64,000 nucleotides of DNA from an uncultured Planktomarina sp. (GCA_905182425.1 CAJJBP010000009.1:1-64000); one strand, 5' to 3'; numbered from the stretch's first letter, positions 16,721 to 29,240 are shown. Notes: a model not told the origin generated them from the sequence alone. Numbers and translations are program-made.

Positions 16721-18760
16721 TTAACGCCTTCTTCGACGCCGACCGCCACTCTCGCCGCCACTTCCACCCGTATTGAAATTAACATCTGGAAGCGGGACTG
16801 CAGCATTTAAAAGGGTAAACGGCTCATCAGAATTAGGAATAGCCGATGCATTTACAAAATGTTCTTGAAACTTGGGTTCAATAGCCGTTTCAATTTTCTC
16901 AATTTGTTGCACAGTTTTTTCGATTGCGGCGCGTTGATCAATATCAATTAATGCTATCCGAGCACCCGATCCTGCCGCATTACCAGCAGAAGTTACGCGC
17001 TCAAATGGTACATCCGGGATCATACCTAAAACCATAGCGTGTTTTGGGGAAATATGCGCACCGAAGGCACCAGCCAGAATAACTCGGTCCACTTTATCAA
17101 CTTCAAATTTATCCATCAGCAATCGTGCGCCTGAATACAGAGCCGCCTTGGCCATTTGGATTGCACGTATATCCGGATTGGTCACAGTTATCTTTGGGCC
17201 GCCCTCAGCGCTGGCATCATGCAGCACATAGCTATTAGTACGTCCGTCAAGGAAACATCTATAGGTTCCTGTTTGAACTGCGGAGCCAATTAATCCAGAG
17301 GGATCAAGTAAGCCTGCCATACGCATTTCAGCAATAGCTTCGATTATGCCTGAGCCACATATGCCCGTAACCCCACTGCCTTTAATTTCATCCCAAAAGC
17401 CATCCTCGTCAGACCAAAGTTCACTTCCTATAACCCGAAAACGAGGCTCTTTAGTGACTGGGTCTATCTCTAACTTCTCAATAGCGCCAGGAGCTGCGCG
17501 TTGACCGGAGCTTATCTGTGCTCCCTCAAAGGCAGGGCCGGTTGGAGATGAGCACGCTAGAACTCTTTCTTTATTACCAAGTAATATTTCCGCGTTTGTC
17601 CCCACATCAACAACTAGAACTAGGTCTTCAGATTTATCAGGAGCCTCAGACAGGGCGACGGCTGCGGCATCAGCGCCGACGTGACCTGCGATACATGGTA
17701 GTATATAAGCACGGGCGCTTGGGTGAATATTGATTTCCAATTGACTGGCAAAGAGGCGCAATGCGTTTGATGTCGCTAGCGCGAACGGAGCTTGGCCAAG
17801 CTCAAAGGGATCAATACCTAACAATAGGTGGTGCATTACGGGGTTACAGACGAAAACTGTGTCTACTATCAGAAATTTGTCAATTTCAGCGTCCGTTGCA
17901 ATTTGCGTGAACAATGCATCCATCCCATCGCGAACTGCGCGGGTCATTTCTTTATCACCACCAGGGTTCATCATCGCATAACTAACGCGGCTCATTAAAT
18001 CCTCGCCATAACGAATTTGAGGGTTCATTATTCCAGAGGAAGCCACAACGTCCCCCGTCCGCAAATCGCAAAGATGCGCCGCTATGGTTGTCGAGCCCAG
18101 ATCAACAGCCATTCCATAAATGGTCCCCTCATAAAGGCCTGGCCAAAGCTGGATTATTTCTGGTGTCGCATTTTTGTCCGCTTGATGCACTGCACACGTT
18201 ACTTTCCAGTCACTCTTGCGCAGTATCGGCTGGATCAAAGATAAGATATTAAGATTGGCCTGAACATTATGAAGACCCCATTGGCTTTTCAGAGCCTCAA
18301 CTAGCCGCTCAAGATCGCCTGATGGCTTGTGCATATCCGGCTCTTCAACCTCAACATAAAAAATTCGGGTAGACGGGTTTAAAACAATATCCAAAACTTC
18401 GGCACGTTTACGCACAACCTGTTTATGGACCTGACTTTCCGGCGGGACGTCAATTACAATATCACCCTGAACAGTTGCCTGACATCCTAAGCGGCGGCCT
18501 TTTTTCAACCCACGTTTATCTTGGTAACGCTGCTCAACGGCATTCCACTCGGACAATGCGCCGTCTTTCACTATGACACCATGTTTTGAGAACTCGCCAT
18601 AACTCGGAGCAATTTGGCATTTTGAGCAAATCCCGCGTCCTCCACAAACTGAATCAAGATCAACGCCCAATTGCCGCGCAGCAGTAAGGACCGGGGTTCC
18701 AGATTCAAAGTGCCCACGCATGCCAGAGGGAGTAAAAACAACCAGGTGCTCGTGTGTCAT
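16721..18760 (-). CDS. RACo-like ferredoxin/ASKHA protein (corrinoid reductive activase type)
   Basis: A 679-aa protein with an N-terminal [2Fe-2S] ferredoxin domain (VCGGRGICSKC at about 38-48 and GCQAT near 92). A middle domain and a C-terminal ASKHA ATPase-like domain follow (DLGSTTIAAHLCDL near 228, VVDVGTNAEILLG near 385, GSGIIEAIAEM, ILAGAFGAHISP). Relatives reactivate oxidised corrinoid proteins in one-carbon methyltransferase systems. The C-terminus is a Gly-rich then Arg-rich tail (SGGRRRRRR). No corrinoid protein or methyltransferase gene is in the window, so the client is unknown. AAAGG upstream supports the ATG at 18760. Confidence 0.85.
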   Translation of the reverse strand: MTHEHLVVFTPSGMRGHFESGTPVLTAARQLGVDLDSVCGGRGICSKCQIAPSYGEFSKHGVIVKDGALSEWNAVEQRYQDKRGLKKGRRLGCQATVQGDIVIDVPPESQVHKQVVRKRAEVLDIVLNPSTRIFYVEVEEPDMHKPSGDLERLVEALKSQWGLHNVQANLNILSLIQPILRKSDWKVTCAVHQADKNATPEIIQLWPGLYEGTIYGMAVDLGSTTIAAHLCDLRTGDVVASSGIMNPQIRYGEDLMSRVSYAMMNPGGDKEMTRAVRDGMDALFTQIATDAEIDKFLIVDTVFVCNPVMHHLLLGIDPFELGQAPFALATSNALRLFASQLEINIHPSARAYILPCIAGHVGADAAAVALSEAPDKSEDLVLVVDVGTNAEILLGNKERVLACSSPTGPAFEGAQISSGQRAAPGAIEKLEIDPVTKEPRFRVIGSELWSDEDGFWDEIKGSGVTGICGSGIIEAIAEMRMAGLLDPSGLIGSAVQTGTYRCFLDGRTNSYVLHDASAEGGPKITVTNPDIRAIQMAKAALYSGARLLMDKFEVDKVDRVILAGAFGAHISPKHAMVLGMIPDVPFERVTSAGNAAGSGARIALIDIDQRAAIEKTVQQIEKIETAIEPKFQEHFVNASAIPNSDEPFTLLNAAVPLPDVNFNTGGSGGESGGRRRRRR

Positions 18761-18868
18761 GTCATATGCCTTTGCCTATTTCTACTGCAACGTACTCCGG
18801 AAAACGCTGGCGTAAAGTGCATCTGCGGCTGAAAATGTTCTAACGACGGCAAACGATCATTTTTATAA

Positions 18869-20464
<1,596 letters not shown>

Positions 20465-20467
20465 GTA

Positions 20468-21629
20468 ATGACACCTGGAGCACGCATATCTGCGATGATC
20501 GAAATTTTGGAAACCGTGTTGGCAGGTGTTCCCACGGAAAAGGCGCTTACAAATTGGGCCAGAGCTCGTAGGTTTGCAGGCTCCAAGGATCGAGCGGCTA
20601 TTCGGGACTATGTGTACCAAGCTGTTCGTTGTCGCAGATCATCCGGGGCATGGCCCTCGCCTGGCTCTGCGCGCGCATGGGCTTTGGGGTCTCTACGCCA
20701 ACAAGGTGCAGATATAGGTGCGCTTTTTAATGGGTTAGGCCATGCGCCAGCTATTCTAGATTTAGCTGAAAGCGATATATCCAGTCCTACCCCCCCAGAT
20801 TTATACGATGTCCCTGACTGGGTTTTGGAACGCATGATTGAAGACCATGGGATGGAAAAGGCACATGAAATAGCTAGAATTTTAAGGGATCGAGCTCCCG
20901 TCTGCTTGCGTGTTAATCTCCGCAAAGCAACCATCCAGCACGGTGCAAGAAGCCCTAGAAGCAGACGGCATTCTAACAGAGCTGAACCCAATCTGCGACA
21001 CAGCGCTCAATGTGCTCAGTAACCATCGAAAAGTGGCGATGCATGCCTGTTTCAAAAATGGTTTAATTGAGAAACAGGATGCTGGTTCACAGGCTGTTGC
21101 AGCCCGGATACCGGTTCATGGACGCATTTTAGACTATTGTGCCGGCGGCGGTGGGAAATCTTTGGCGATTGCAGCGCGCACCGGCGCAACATTGTTTGCG
21201 CATGATATTAACCATGGTCGAATGTCTGAGATTGAACCCCGCGCTAACCGTGGAGGACATGATATTAGTGTGATAGCCCCAGATGACATAAATACTGCAG
21301 GCGTGTTTGACACTTTGATTTGCGATATACCTTGCTCAGGAAGTGGTGCGTGGAGAAGGTCTCCTGACGGTAAGTGGCGTCTGACATCGGATGAGTTGCT
21401 AGTCTTTGTAAACCTTCAACGTAAAATTCTTGAAAAGGCGATAGAACACTTGGCGCCCGGTGGGACCTTAGCCATGGTGACGTGCTCAATTTTTGCATCA
21501 GAAAATCAGGAACAAAAAGAGTGGCTGTTGTCTACATTTAAAGATTTAACTTACTTTGATGAAATGCTGCTTACTCCTGCTGATACTCACGATGGTCTTT
21601 ACTTGGTGACCTTTAAAAATAGACTTTAG
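20468..21629 (+). CDS. rsmB: 16S rRNA m5C methyltransferase RsmB-like, frameshifted
   Basis: RsmB/Sun-family SAM-dependent RNA m5C methyltransferase that modifies 16S rRNA. The first part (from 20468) holds the N-terminal RNA-binding region. An apparent extra C in CC at 20935-20936 shifts the frame, after which ALEADGILTELNP, the SAM-binding ILDYCAGGGGKSLAIAA, the PCSGSGAWRRSPDGKW motif with catalytic Cys, and MVTCSIFASENQEQ with the second Cys are read to 21629. Removing the base joins LRKATI to STVQEALEADG. Both catalytic cysteines are present, so the break is probably not functional decay. Confidence 0.85.
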
Positions 21630-21726
21630 AATAACATTTAATTTGTTTTAAGTACTGACTATTTTCTGGTACCACTGATATCTTATGCGCTTAGATAGCC
21701 ATTAAATAGTAAGGAGCAGATCGTTT

Positions 21727-21768
21727 ATGATGGATGGCTTAAAAAAACGATGGCTCAAAAACGGTTAA
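21727..21768 (+). CDS. Possible 13-residue leader ORF upstream of recA
   Basis: A strong ribosome binding site (TAAGGAG ending at 21716) sits ten bases before ATG ATG and a 13-codon frame reading MMDGLKKRWLKNG, ending in TAA. The peptide is basic. It could be a leader peptide, a small protein or a chance frame. The palindrome starts 19 bases after it. Only the strong Shine-Dalgarno sequence supports it. Confidence 0.25.
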   Translation: MMDGLKKRWLKNG

Positions 21769-21787
21769 ATTCGAGCCAGATTGGTTT

Positions 21788-21819
21788 TAGTTATAATATT
21801 TATATAAATATTATAACTA
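21788..21819. repeat. Perfect 32-bp AT-rich palindrome
   Basis: The sequence from 21788 to 21819 is its own reverse complement over 32 bases; the left half is TAGTTATAATATTTAT. It has no loop. It could form a cruciform, bind a dimeric regulator or act as a weak transcription barrier between rsmB and recA. Confidence 0.85.
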
Positions 21820-21947
21820 TTTTCATGACTCTTAAAAAAATAAGTTTACTCAAATATTATAATAACAGTGCTCTCTTAGTAAAAAATTAAAAATCAAACC
21901 GAAAAGATTTCTATTGATATGTTCTTGTTTTGATCTCATAAGCAAAA

Positions 21948-21962
21948 GAACAAGAGGCGAAC
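21948..21962. promoter_or_regulatory. SOS box (LexA site) of recA
   Basis: GAAC-AAGAGGC-GAAC, which on the other strand is GTTC-N7-GTTC, the alphaproteobacterial LexA-binding direct repeat. It lies 51 bases before the recA ATG. A degenerate copy, GTTC-N7-GATC, lies at 21921-21935. The site shows that recA is under SOS control. Confidence 0.88.
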
Positions 21963-22012
21963 ATTTGAACATTGTCCCTTACGGCAGGATATGGAATAAG
22001 GAGATCATAACA

Positions 22013-23101
22013 ATGGCAACGGCAGATTTAATCACAATGGCATCAAAAACAGGCGACCGGCAAAAAGCTCTAGATAGCGCTTTAGCACAAATTGAACGTC
22101 AATTTGGTAAAGGTTCTATAATGAAATTGGGCGCAGGCACTGCGTTTAAGGAAATAGAGGCTACATCTACTGGCTCACTGGGCTTGGACATAGCTCTTGG
22201 CATTGGAGGCCTTCCTAAAGGTCGCATCATTGAAATTTATGGTCCAGAATCATCTGGAAAAACAACGTTAACGCTGCATTGTATAGCTGAAGAGCAAAAA
22301 ACAGGCGGAGTATGCGCTTTTGTAGATGCAGAGCACGCCTTGGATCCACAATACGCAAAAAAACTTGGCGTTGATTTGGATGAATTATTAATTTCTCAAC
22401 CAGATACAGGTGAACAAGCTCTCGAAATTACCGATACTTTGGTGCGCTCAGGAGCGGTTTCCATGGTGGTTGTAGACTCGGTAGCTGCTTTAACCCCAAA
22501 AGCAGAGTTGGAGGGCGACATGGGTGACCACCAAGTTGGTGCTCAAGCCCGTTTGATGAGCCAAGCAATGAGAAAACTGACAGGTAGCATCAGTAAATCA
22601 AAATGTATGGTTATATTTATTAACCAAATTCGTATGAAAATTGGGGTCATGTTTGGTAGTCCAGAAACTACTTCTGGGGGCAATGCCTTAAAGTTTTATT
22701 CCTCAGTTCGCCTGGATATTCGCCGTATAGGAGCTCTGAAAGACAGAGATGAAATAGTAGGAAACGCAACGCGGGTTAAGGTCGTGAAAAACAAAGTTGC
22801 CCCGCCCTTTAAGCAAGTTGAATTCGACATAATGTATGGCGAAGGTATATCCAAAATGGGTGAACTAATCGATTTGGGTGTCAAAGCAGGTATAGTTGAA
22901 AAGTCAGGCAGTTGGTATAGTTACGACGATGAACGCATAGGCCAGGGCCGCGAGAATGCAAAGGCATTCCTTAAAGAGAATAAGCAAATGGCTTATGACA
23001 TTGAAGATAAAATCCGCGCCGCAAACGGTTTAGATTTTGAGATGCCTAAAATTAAAGTTGATGAAGTAAAAGTGGATGATGACAACGTAATTGATCTATA
23101 A
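22013..23101 (+). CDS. recA: Recombinase RecA
   Basis: RecA, 362 aa, the strand-exchange ATPase and SOS coprotease. Walker A is [14 protein letters not shown] (about 74-87). [20 protein letters not shown] is the typical N-terminal segment, and DNA-binding loop L2 lies in [19 protein letters not shown]. The C-terminus is acidic. I start at the ATG at 22013 because AAGGAG precedes it; the longer open frame to 21914 runs through the SOS box and has no homology to RecA. A strong terminator follows. Confidence 0.98.
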   Translation: MATADLITMASKTGDRQKALDSALAQIERQFGKGSIMKLGAGTAFKEIEATSTGSLGLDIALGIGGLPKGRIIEIYGPESSGKTTLTLHCIAEEQKTGGVCAFVDAEHALDPQYAKKLGVDLDELLISQPDTGEQALEITDTLVRSGAVSMVVVDSVAALTPKAELEGDMGDHQVGAQARLMSQAMRKLTGSISKSKCMVIFINQIRMKIGVMFGSPETTSGGNALKFYSSVRLDIRRIGALKDRDEIVGNATRVKVVKNKVAPPFKQVEFDIMYGEGISKMGELIDLGVKAGIVEKSGSWYSYDDERIGQGRENAKAFLKENKQMAYDIEDKIRAANGLDFEMPKIKVDEVKVDDDNVIDL

Positions 23102-23130
23102 TCAGAACCTGTAATACAATGATTAATAAG

Positions 23131-23163
23131 AACGCCTCAGATTTCATTTTCTGAGGCGTTTTG
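23131..23163 (+). terminator. Rho-independent terminator of recA
   Basis: A perfect 11-bp stem AACGCCTCAGA (23131-23141)/TCTGAGGCGTT (23150-23160) with an 8-base loop, followed by TTT. Confidence 0.9.
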
Positions 23164-23250
23164 CGTGCGAGAGTTTGCTTTAACGTGGACAGTGTACTTA
23201 AGGGCTTGTAAGTCTAGACTAATCCAGAAAATACAAGGTTCAATTTACCA

Positions 23251-25911
23251 ATGCCCACCCTAAATGATATACGCTCTGCATTTCTGAACTATTACGCCAA
23301 GCAAGGGCACCAAATTGTACCTTCCAGTCCATTGGTTCCGCGCAATGATCCTACTTTGATGTTTGTGAATTCAGGAATGGTTCAGTTCAAGAACCTTTTC
23401 ACAGGCGTTGAAACACGGGATTACAGTCGTGCGGTCACCGCACAGAAATGTGTCAGGGCCGGCGGCAAACACAATGACTTGGATAATGTGGGCTACACAG
23501 CTCGCCACCATACATTCTTTGAAATGATGGGTAATTTTAGCTTTGGCGACTATTTTAAAGAAGAAGCCATATTTTATGCATGGGAAATGATCACAAAAGA
23601 ACTTCAAATTCCAAAGGAAAAACTTGTTGTAACCGTATATCATGACGATGATGAAGCTGCTGCTATCTGGAAAAAAGTTGCAGGTTTTACAGATGAAAAA
23701 ATTATCCGAATTGCAACAGATGACAATTTTTGGATGATGGGCCCAACCGGCCCCTGCGGTCCGTGCTCAGAGATTTTTTACGACCATGGAGAGCATATTT
23801 GGGGCGGTCCTCCGGGCAGCTTAGAAGAAGATGGTGATCGATTTGTAGAAATATGGAATCTCGTATTTATGCAGTATGAACAATTTGAAGATGGTAAACG
23901 TGCGCCATTATCTGCAAAATCTATTGATACTGGCATGGGTATCGAGCGAGTTGCTGCGTTACTTCAAGGAACAAACGATAATTATAGTACTGATCTAGTT
24001 CGCAACTTAATTGAGGCTTCAGCGGGCGCGACCTCCTCGGATCCAGACGGAGTTCATAAAACCCATCACCGTGTCATTGCGGATCATCTTCGGTCTACCT
24101 CCTTTCTGATTGCCGATGGCGTTTTGCCTTCAAAAGATGGACGTGGTTATGTGCTTCGCCGCATCATGCGCCGCGCTATGCGGCATGCGCATCTTTTGGG
24201 TGCTGCCGACCCCTTGTTGCACCGATTGGTCCCAGCCTTAATCCAACAAATGGGCGCCGCCTATCCAGAGCTAGTTCAGACACAATCAATCATTGAGGAA
24301 ACACTTCTGCAGGAAGAAACTCGGTTTAGAACAACTTTAGACCGTGGTTTGAAATTGCTGGAAGATGAAGTTGGTTTACTTGGGCGGGGTGCGTCTTTAG
24401 CTGGTACCACCGCGTTTAAACTTTATGATACATTCGGTTTTCCTCTGGATCTTACACAAGACGCACTGCGCGAAATAGGAATGTCTGTCGATACGGACAG
24501 TTTCGATAAAGCGATGTCCGAGCAAAAAGCAAAAGCACGCGCAGCATGGACAGGCTCAGGTGAGATGACAGACGACTCGATCTGGTTTGAGGTTGTTGAC
24601 ACACACGGTGTGACCGATTTCTTAGGGTATGATACCGATAGTGTTGAGGGTCAGATTGTTGCCGTGGTACAGGACAAATCTCTCGTTAATGAGGCCAAGA
24701 CTGGCGCTTCAGTTCAAATCGTTTTGAACCAGACCCCATTTTATGCTGAAAGCGGCGGCCAAGTCGGCGACAAAGGGCTAATTAAAACCGATTCTGGCCT
24801 AGTCTTGGTGACTGACACGCGCAAATCAACAGATCTCGTCATTCATTTTGGCAACGTAATTGAAGGTAAAATTAAAGCTGGGCAGGCAGCAGAGTTGAAT
24901 GTTGATGCCGATCGGCGTTCCGATATACGCGCAAATCACTCAGGGACCCATTTGTTGCATGAAGCATTACGAATTGAACTTGGAGATCATGTTGCTCAAC
25001 GTGGCTCTCTTAACGCGGCAGATAGGTTGCGGTTTGACTTCAGCCATGGTCACGCCCTGTCCCAAGAACAAATTTCGAAAGTGCAAACGGAAGTTAATTC
25101 ATATATTCGTCAAAATGGGCGTGTCGAGACACGTATCATGACACCAGATGCAGCACGCAAATTAGGTGCCCAAGCTTTGTTCGGTGAAAAGTATGGCGAA
25201 GAAGTCCGGGTTGTTTCAATGGGACTACTGGAAGGTTCTCGAAAAGGCGGGTCTGGGAATACTTACAGTCTCGAGCTATGTGGCGGTACGCATGTCCGCT
25301 ACACGGGCGATATCGGTAGTTTTGTACTAATTAGTGATAGCGCGTCGTCTTCAGGTGTGCGCAGGATCGAGGCACTAACGGGGCGGGCTGCAGAGACGCA
25401 TATTCAAGCTCAAGCCAAAACAATCTCCGACACTGCACTCAGTTTAAAAGTACAAACAGCTGACATCGCCGATCGTACGAAGGCACTTCTGGAGGAACGC
25501 AAACTACTTCAAACGGAAGTAGCTAACTTACGGCGTGAATTGGCGTTAACAGGCGGAAGTTCTGATCAGGCTGCTGAGCCAATTTTAGTTGCGGGGACGC
25601 AATTTTTGGCTCAGGTATTAACAGGCGTTAGTGGCAAGGACCTTCCGGCATTGGTTGATGCTCATAAGGGTAAAATGGGCTCTGGGGTAGTGCTTTTAAT
25701 TACTGATTCTGAAGGTAAAGTAGCAGTTGCTGCTGGCGTGTCATCAGATTTAATAGGATCTATTTCAGCCGTTGATATTGTGCGCGCAGCGGTTTCTGAG
25801 CTTGGCGGCCAGGGTGGCGGGGGACGCGCAGACATGGCGCAAGGTGGTGCTAAATCTTCAGATAATACTGACGCTGCAATAGCAGCTGTTAAAACCTTAA
25901 TGGAAGGATGA
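23251..25911 (+). CDS. alaS: Alanyl-tRNA synthetase
   Basis: Charges tRNA-Ala; 886 aa, full length. The class II catalytic domain opens with [20 protein letters not shown]. Motif 2 and 3 regions include [18 protein letters not shown] and [13 protein letters not shown]. The editing domain has [12 protein letters not shown] (the HxxxH zinc motif) and [14 protein letters not shown]. The C-Ala domain ends in a Gly-rich [15 protein letters not shown]. recA-alaS adjacency is common in Alphaproteobacteria. The DUF1330 gene starts three bases after the stop. Confidence 0.97.
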   Translation: MPTLNDIRSAFLNYYAKQGHQIVPSSPLVPRNDPTLMFVNSGMVQFKNLFTGVETRDYSRAVTAQKCVRAGGKHNDLDNVGYTARHHTFFEMMGNFSFGDYFKEEAIFYAWEMITKELQIPKEKLVVTVYHDDDEAAAIWKKVAGFTDEKIIRIATDDNFWMMGPTGPCGPCSEIFYDHGEHIWGGPPGSLEEDGDRFVEIWNLVFMQYEQFEDGKRAPLSAKSIDTGMGIERVAALLQGTNDNYSTDLVRNLIEASAGATSSDPDGVHKTHHRVIADHLRSTSFLIADGVLPSKDGRGYVLRRIMRRAMRHAHLLGAADPLLHRLVPALIQQMGAAYPELVQTQSIIEETLLQEETRFRTTLDRGLKLLEDEVGLLGRGASLAGTTAFKLYDTFGFPLDLTQDALREIGMSVDTDSFDKAMSEQKAKARAAWTGSGEMTDDSIWFEVVDTHGVTDFLGYDTDSVEGQIVAVVQDKSLVNEAKTGASVQIVLNQTPFYAESGGQVGDKGLIKTDSGLVLVTDTRKSTDLVIHFGNVIEGKIKAGQAAELNVDADRRSDIRANHSGTHLLHEALRIELGDHVAQRGSLNAADRLRFDFSHGHALSQEQISKVQTEVNSYIRQNGRVETRIMTPDAARKLGAQALFGEKYGEEVRVVSMGLLEGSRKGGSGNTYSLELCGGTHVRYTGDIGSFVLISDSASSSGVRRIEALTGRAAETHIQAQAKTISDTALSLKVQTADIADRTKALLEERKLLQTEVANLRRELALTGGSSDQAAEPILVAGTQFLAQVLTGVSGKDLPALVDAHKGKMGSGVVLLITDSEGKVAVAAGVSSDLIGSISAVDIVRAAVSELGGQGGGGRADMAQGGAKSSDNTDAAIAAVKTLMEG

Positions 25912-25914
25912 ATT

Positions 25915-26205
25915 ATGGCCAAAGCACTATGGATTGCACACGTGAACGTTTTGAATGCTGATAAGTTAGCTGCTTATGCCGCAGCTGCGACGCCGGTAAT
26001 AGCGGCCTTTGGCGGGGTTTTTTTGGCGCGTGGAGGTGCTTATGAGCAGTTAGAGGGGTTGGAGCACACCCGAAATGTTGTAGCACAATTTCCCAGTCTA
26101 CAAGCGGCTCATGATTGTTATTACTCTGAAAAATACCAAGCTGCTATCAAGTTGGGCGAGGGTGGCTTTCAACGCAGTCTTATGATCGTTGAATCCATAG
26201 ATTAA
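25915..26205 (+). CDS. DUF1330-family protein
   Basis: A 96-aa protein of the DUF1330 family, a ferredoxin-like alpha/beta dimeric barrel fold. Typical parts are MAKALWIAHVNVLNADKLAAYA, FGGVFLARGGAYEQLEG, VVAQFPSLQAAHDCYYSEKY and LMIVESID. It starts directly after alaS, with GGAAGGATG as a ribosome binding site lying over the alaS stop. It is probably read from the alaS transcript. Function is unknown. Confidence 0.85.
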   Translation: MAKALWIAHVNVLNADKLAAYAAAATPVIAAFGGVFLARGGAYEQLEGLEHTRNVVAQFPSLQAAHDCYYSEKYQAAIKLGEGGFQRSLMIVESID

Positions 26206-26242
26206 ACCAAAAATATCAGTGTGTTGGGAATGCTTTTTTAGG

Positions 26243-28060
26243 TCAGGCCGTGCGCGACGCGCGTTTGCGCTCATGTGGGTCAAGGTGGACTTTGCGTAAA
26301 CGAATTGCCAACGGTGTAACTTCAACCAATTCATCATTGTCTATGTAAGATATTGCCTGCTCGAGAGACATTTTGGTTGGTGTCGTTAAACGAACCGCTT
26401 CATCGGTACCGCTTGCGCGCACATTGGTAAGTTTTTTACCTTTGAGTGGGTTTACTTCTAGGTCGTTTTCTCGATTATGCTCACCAATAACCATTCCTTG
26501 GTACACGTCTTCTTGTGAACCAATAAAGAATTTACCACGATCCTCCAGGTTAAATAAGGCATAAGCTACTGAAGTTCCGCGTTCCATTGAAATCAATACT
26601 CCAGCCCGACGACCAGGAATTACTCCCTTATGCGGTGACCATTCGTAGAATACCCTATTTAAAACACCAGTTCCACGCGTATCGGTCATAAACTCACCTT
26701 GATAGCCAATTAGGCCACGTGATGGAACATGTGCAATAATACGGGTTTTGCCAGCCCCAGCTGATTTCATTTCTGCCAAGTCACCTTTTCGGGTACTTGT
26801 GAGTTTTTCGATCACAACGCCTGAATATTCTTCATCAACATCGATAGTAACTTCCTCAATTGGTTCGAGACGTACACCGCCTTCTTCACGAAACAAAACG
26901 CGTGGACGACTTATAGAAAGCTCAAAGCCTTCACGGCGCATGTTTTCGATTAGAACACCCATTTGCAATTCACCACGACCGGCAACTTCGAAGGCTTCAC
27001 CACTTGGGCTATCAGTTACCTTTATGGCGACGTTGGTTTCAGCTTCATCCATAAGACGTTTGCGAATAACACGGCTCTGTACTTTTTTGCCGTCCCGGCC
27101 TGCCAAAGGGCTATCATTGATACCAAATGTTACAGAAATGGTAGGCGGATCAATTGGCAGAGATGGTATCGAATCAACGACCTCAGGAGCGCAAATTGTG
27201 TCCGCAACTGTTGCTTTTGTCATACCTGCTAAAGAAACAATGTCTCCGGCAACTGCCTCTTCTATTCCTGTTTGCTGTAGCCCACGGAATGCTAATATCT
27301 TAGTGCAGCGGAATTGCTCAATACGCGTACCATCGCGCGACAACGCTTTAACTGTTTCGCCAGCTTTTAAACGTCCTGTCTCTACTCGACCAGTGAGAAT
27401 ACGACCGATGAAGGGATCCGCCCCCAACGTCGTAGCAAGCATTGAAAATGGTTCTTTAACTTTTTCAATTTGCTTTGGTTTGTTCACGTGGCTTACGATC
27501 AGAGAAAATAAAGCCTCTAGCCCTTTACGTGGTCCGTCAAGTTCAACATCTGCCCAACCTGCTCGGCCAGAAGCGTAAAGAACTGGAAAATCTAGTTGTT
27601 CTTCATTAGCATCAAGTGAAGCAAAAAGATCAAAGCACTCATCCAAAGCCCGATCAGGCTCTCCGTCTGGTTTGTCCACTTTATTTACAACGACTATCGG
27701 CCTAAGGCCAAGTGCCAGTGCCTTCGATGTTACGAATTTAGTTTGAGGCATTGGGCCTTCTGCAGCGTCAACTAATAAAACAACGCCGTCAACCATGGAT
27801 AAGATACGTTCAACTTCACCACCAAAGTCAGCATGCCCTGGGGTGTCAACAATATTTATGCGTGTTCCATTCCACTCGACCGAAGTGGCTTTTGCCAGAA
27901 TTGTAATCCCACGCTCACGTTCTAAGTCGTTGCTATCCATCGCCCGTTCAGTGGTAGCCTGATTGACCCGATAAGTTCCCGATTGCTTCAACAGTTCATC
28001 CACTAATGTGGTTTTGCCGTGATCAACGTGTGCGATAATCGCGATATTTCGCAGATCCAT
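26243..28060 (-). CDS. typA: Translational GTPase TypA/BipA
   Basis: Ribosome-binding GTPase of the EF-G superfamily, 605 aa, involved in 50S assembly and stress adaptation. G-motifs are [20 protein letters not shown] (about 8-27), [16 protein letters not shown] (about 72-87) and [18 protein letters not shown] (about 125-142). The C-terminal BipA-specific part includes [21 protein letters not shown] prefer the ATG at 28060 ([13 protein letters not shown]) over 28072, since GAGGC lies upstream at suitable distance. It converges with the alaS-DUF1330 genes. Confidence 0.95.
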   Translation of the reverse strand: MDLRNIAIIAHVDHGKTTLVDELLKQSGTYRVNQATTERAMDSNDLERERGITILAKATSVEWNGTRINIVDTPGHADFGGEVERILSMVDGVVLLVDAAEGPMPQTKFVTSKALALGLRPIVVVNKVDKPDGEPDRALDECFDLFASLDANEEQLDFPVLYASGRAGWADVELDGPRKGLEALFSLIVSHVNKPKQIEKVKEPFSMLATTLGADPFIGRILTGRVETGRLKAGETVKALSRDGTRIEQFRCTKILAFRGLQQTGIEEAVAGDIVSLAGMTKATVADTICAPEVVDSIPSLPIDPPTISVTFGINDSPLAGRDGKKVQSRVIRKRLMDEAETNVAIKVTDSPSGEAFEVAGRGELQMGVLIENMRREGFELSISRPRVLFREEGGVRLEPIEEVTIDVDEEYSGVVIEKLTSTRKGDLAEMKSAGAGKTRIIAHVPSRGLIGYQGEFMTDTRGTGVLNRVFYEWSPHKGVIPGRRAGVLISMERGTSVAYALFNLEDRGKFFIGSQEDVYQGMVIGEHNRENDLEVNPLKGKKLTNVRASGTDEAVRLTTPTKMSLEQAISYIDNDELVEVTPLAIRLRKVHLDPHERKRASRTA

Positions 28061-28244
28061 TATTTGCCTCATGCTTGCTCATCGCGGCGCCTATACCGAG
28101 TAGCTCTGAAAGGAAAGCCCTAGTTTTCAAAGAGACATGCTCGATAAGAGTAAGAATGATGATTTATAAACAATTCAAAAGAAAATGAATATAAGCTTAT
28201 CCATCTGTTAAATTTTTTACGGGATTGAGCCGTGATATAATAAT

Positions 28245-29240
28245 TTATCGTGAGGCTTGTGCCCCGCGCTCTCGGTAAGGCGTTGTATCATAATGCGCGC
28301 GATAACACTTAGAAAAATGCGAAGGCGACGCAAAGCCGCAAGCAAGAGCAACATTAATCACAGACATATCTGTTTGCATTAATAAGTTACGAGCTTTTTG
28401 AAGCCGCAGCTCCATGTAATACCTTTTGGGTGACCTGTTAAGATATCGTCGGAAAAGGCGTTCAAGTTGACGGGTAGACATACCCACATCGCGCGCCAAA
28501 CCTGAGGGACTTATTGGTTCCTCGATATTCTGCTCCATTTGCTGAATAACCAAGCTTAATTTTGGATGACGAACACCTATGCGTGTGGGAATAGACAAAC
28601 GCTGAGTGTCTTGGTCTGTTCTGATTGATGAATATATCAATTGATCCGCCACCGCGTTAGCTAGCTCTTCTCCATGGTCTTCAGCGATTAATTTCAACAT
28701 CAAATCGATTGAAGAAGTCCCACCCGCCGTTGTAATTCTATTTCCATCAACAACAAAAACAGATTTGGTCAGCTCAACTCCATCAAATTCCTCGGCGAAG
28801 CTATCTTGGTTTTCCCAATGTATTGTAGCTCTTTTGCCCTCAAGAAGGCCCGCCTTCGCGAGTGTGAAACCTGCTGTACACAAGCCAGCAATAATGGGGC
28901 CACGACGAGCCTCGCGTCGGATCCAGTTTAAAACTTTCTTTGTTGTTGCCACCTGGACATTAATCCCACCGCATATCATCACAGTATCATCCCGTAAGAC
29001 TTCGTTAAGCTCACTTTGAACTACAAATTCAATACCGCCTGAACACACTACGGGTTGGCCAGACTCTGACATTAAAGACCAACGATAAAGTTCGCGTCCT
29101 GCCATGCGATTAGCTATACGCAAGGACTCTACCGCTGCAGCAAAACAAAGCATTGTGAAGTTTTCGAGTAGAGCAAACACAAAACGCCGCGGTTTGGCTG
29201 ACGTTAATGGTACTTCAACGATCTGATCAGAAACATCCAT
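28245..29240 (-). CDS. GlxA-family AraC-type transcriptional regulator
   Basis: A 331-aa regulator with an N-terminal DJ-1/PfpI-like domain (RRFVFALLENFTMLCFAAAV at about 18-37; nucleophile-elbow-like GLCTAGFTLAKAGLL near 117) and a C-terminal AraC helix-turn-helix pair (SPSGLARDVGMSTRQLERLF, then SVINVALACGFASPSHFSK). The architecture is that of GbdR/CdhR-like regulators of quaternary-amine and amino-acid catabolism. The effector here cannot be deduced. It is divergent from aroG, with 173 bases between the starts. Confidence 0.85.
   Translation of the reverse strand: MDVSDQIVEVPLTSAKPRRFVFALLENFTMLCFAAAVESLRIANRMAGRELYRWSLMSESGQPVVCSGGIEFVVQSELNEVLRDDTVMICGGINVQVATTKKVLNWIRREARRGPIIAGLCTAGFTLAKAGLLEGKRATIHWENQDSFAEEFDGVELTKSVFVVDGNRITTAGGTSSIDLMLKLIAEDHGEELANAVADQLIYSSIRTDQDTQRLSIPTRIGVRHPKLSLVIQQMEQNIEEPISPSGLARDVGMSTRQLERLFRRYLNRSPKRYYMELRLQKARNLLMQTDMSVINVALACGFASPSHFSKCYRAHYDTTPYRERGAQASR

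Larger units (their letters stand above)
21630..22012. other. AT-rich recA upstream region
   Basis: About 380 strongly AT-rich bases between rsmB and recA. It holds a possible 13-codon ORF, a perfect 32-bp palindrome and the SOS box described separately. I see no terminator for rsmB here. Confidence 0.6.

Noticed and set aside
21914-22012. N-terminal extension of recA from an upstream GTG
   Set aside because: It runs through the SOS box, lacks RecA homology and ignores the strong AAGGAG in front of the ATG at 22013.
26748-27578. 276-codon open frame on the plus strand
   Set aside because: It is antisense to typA, whose conserved GTPase motifs occupy the same bases; the frame is Ser/Arg/Pro-rich and matches nothing.
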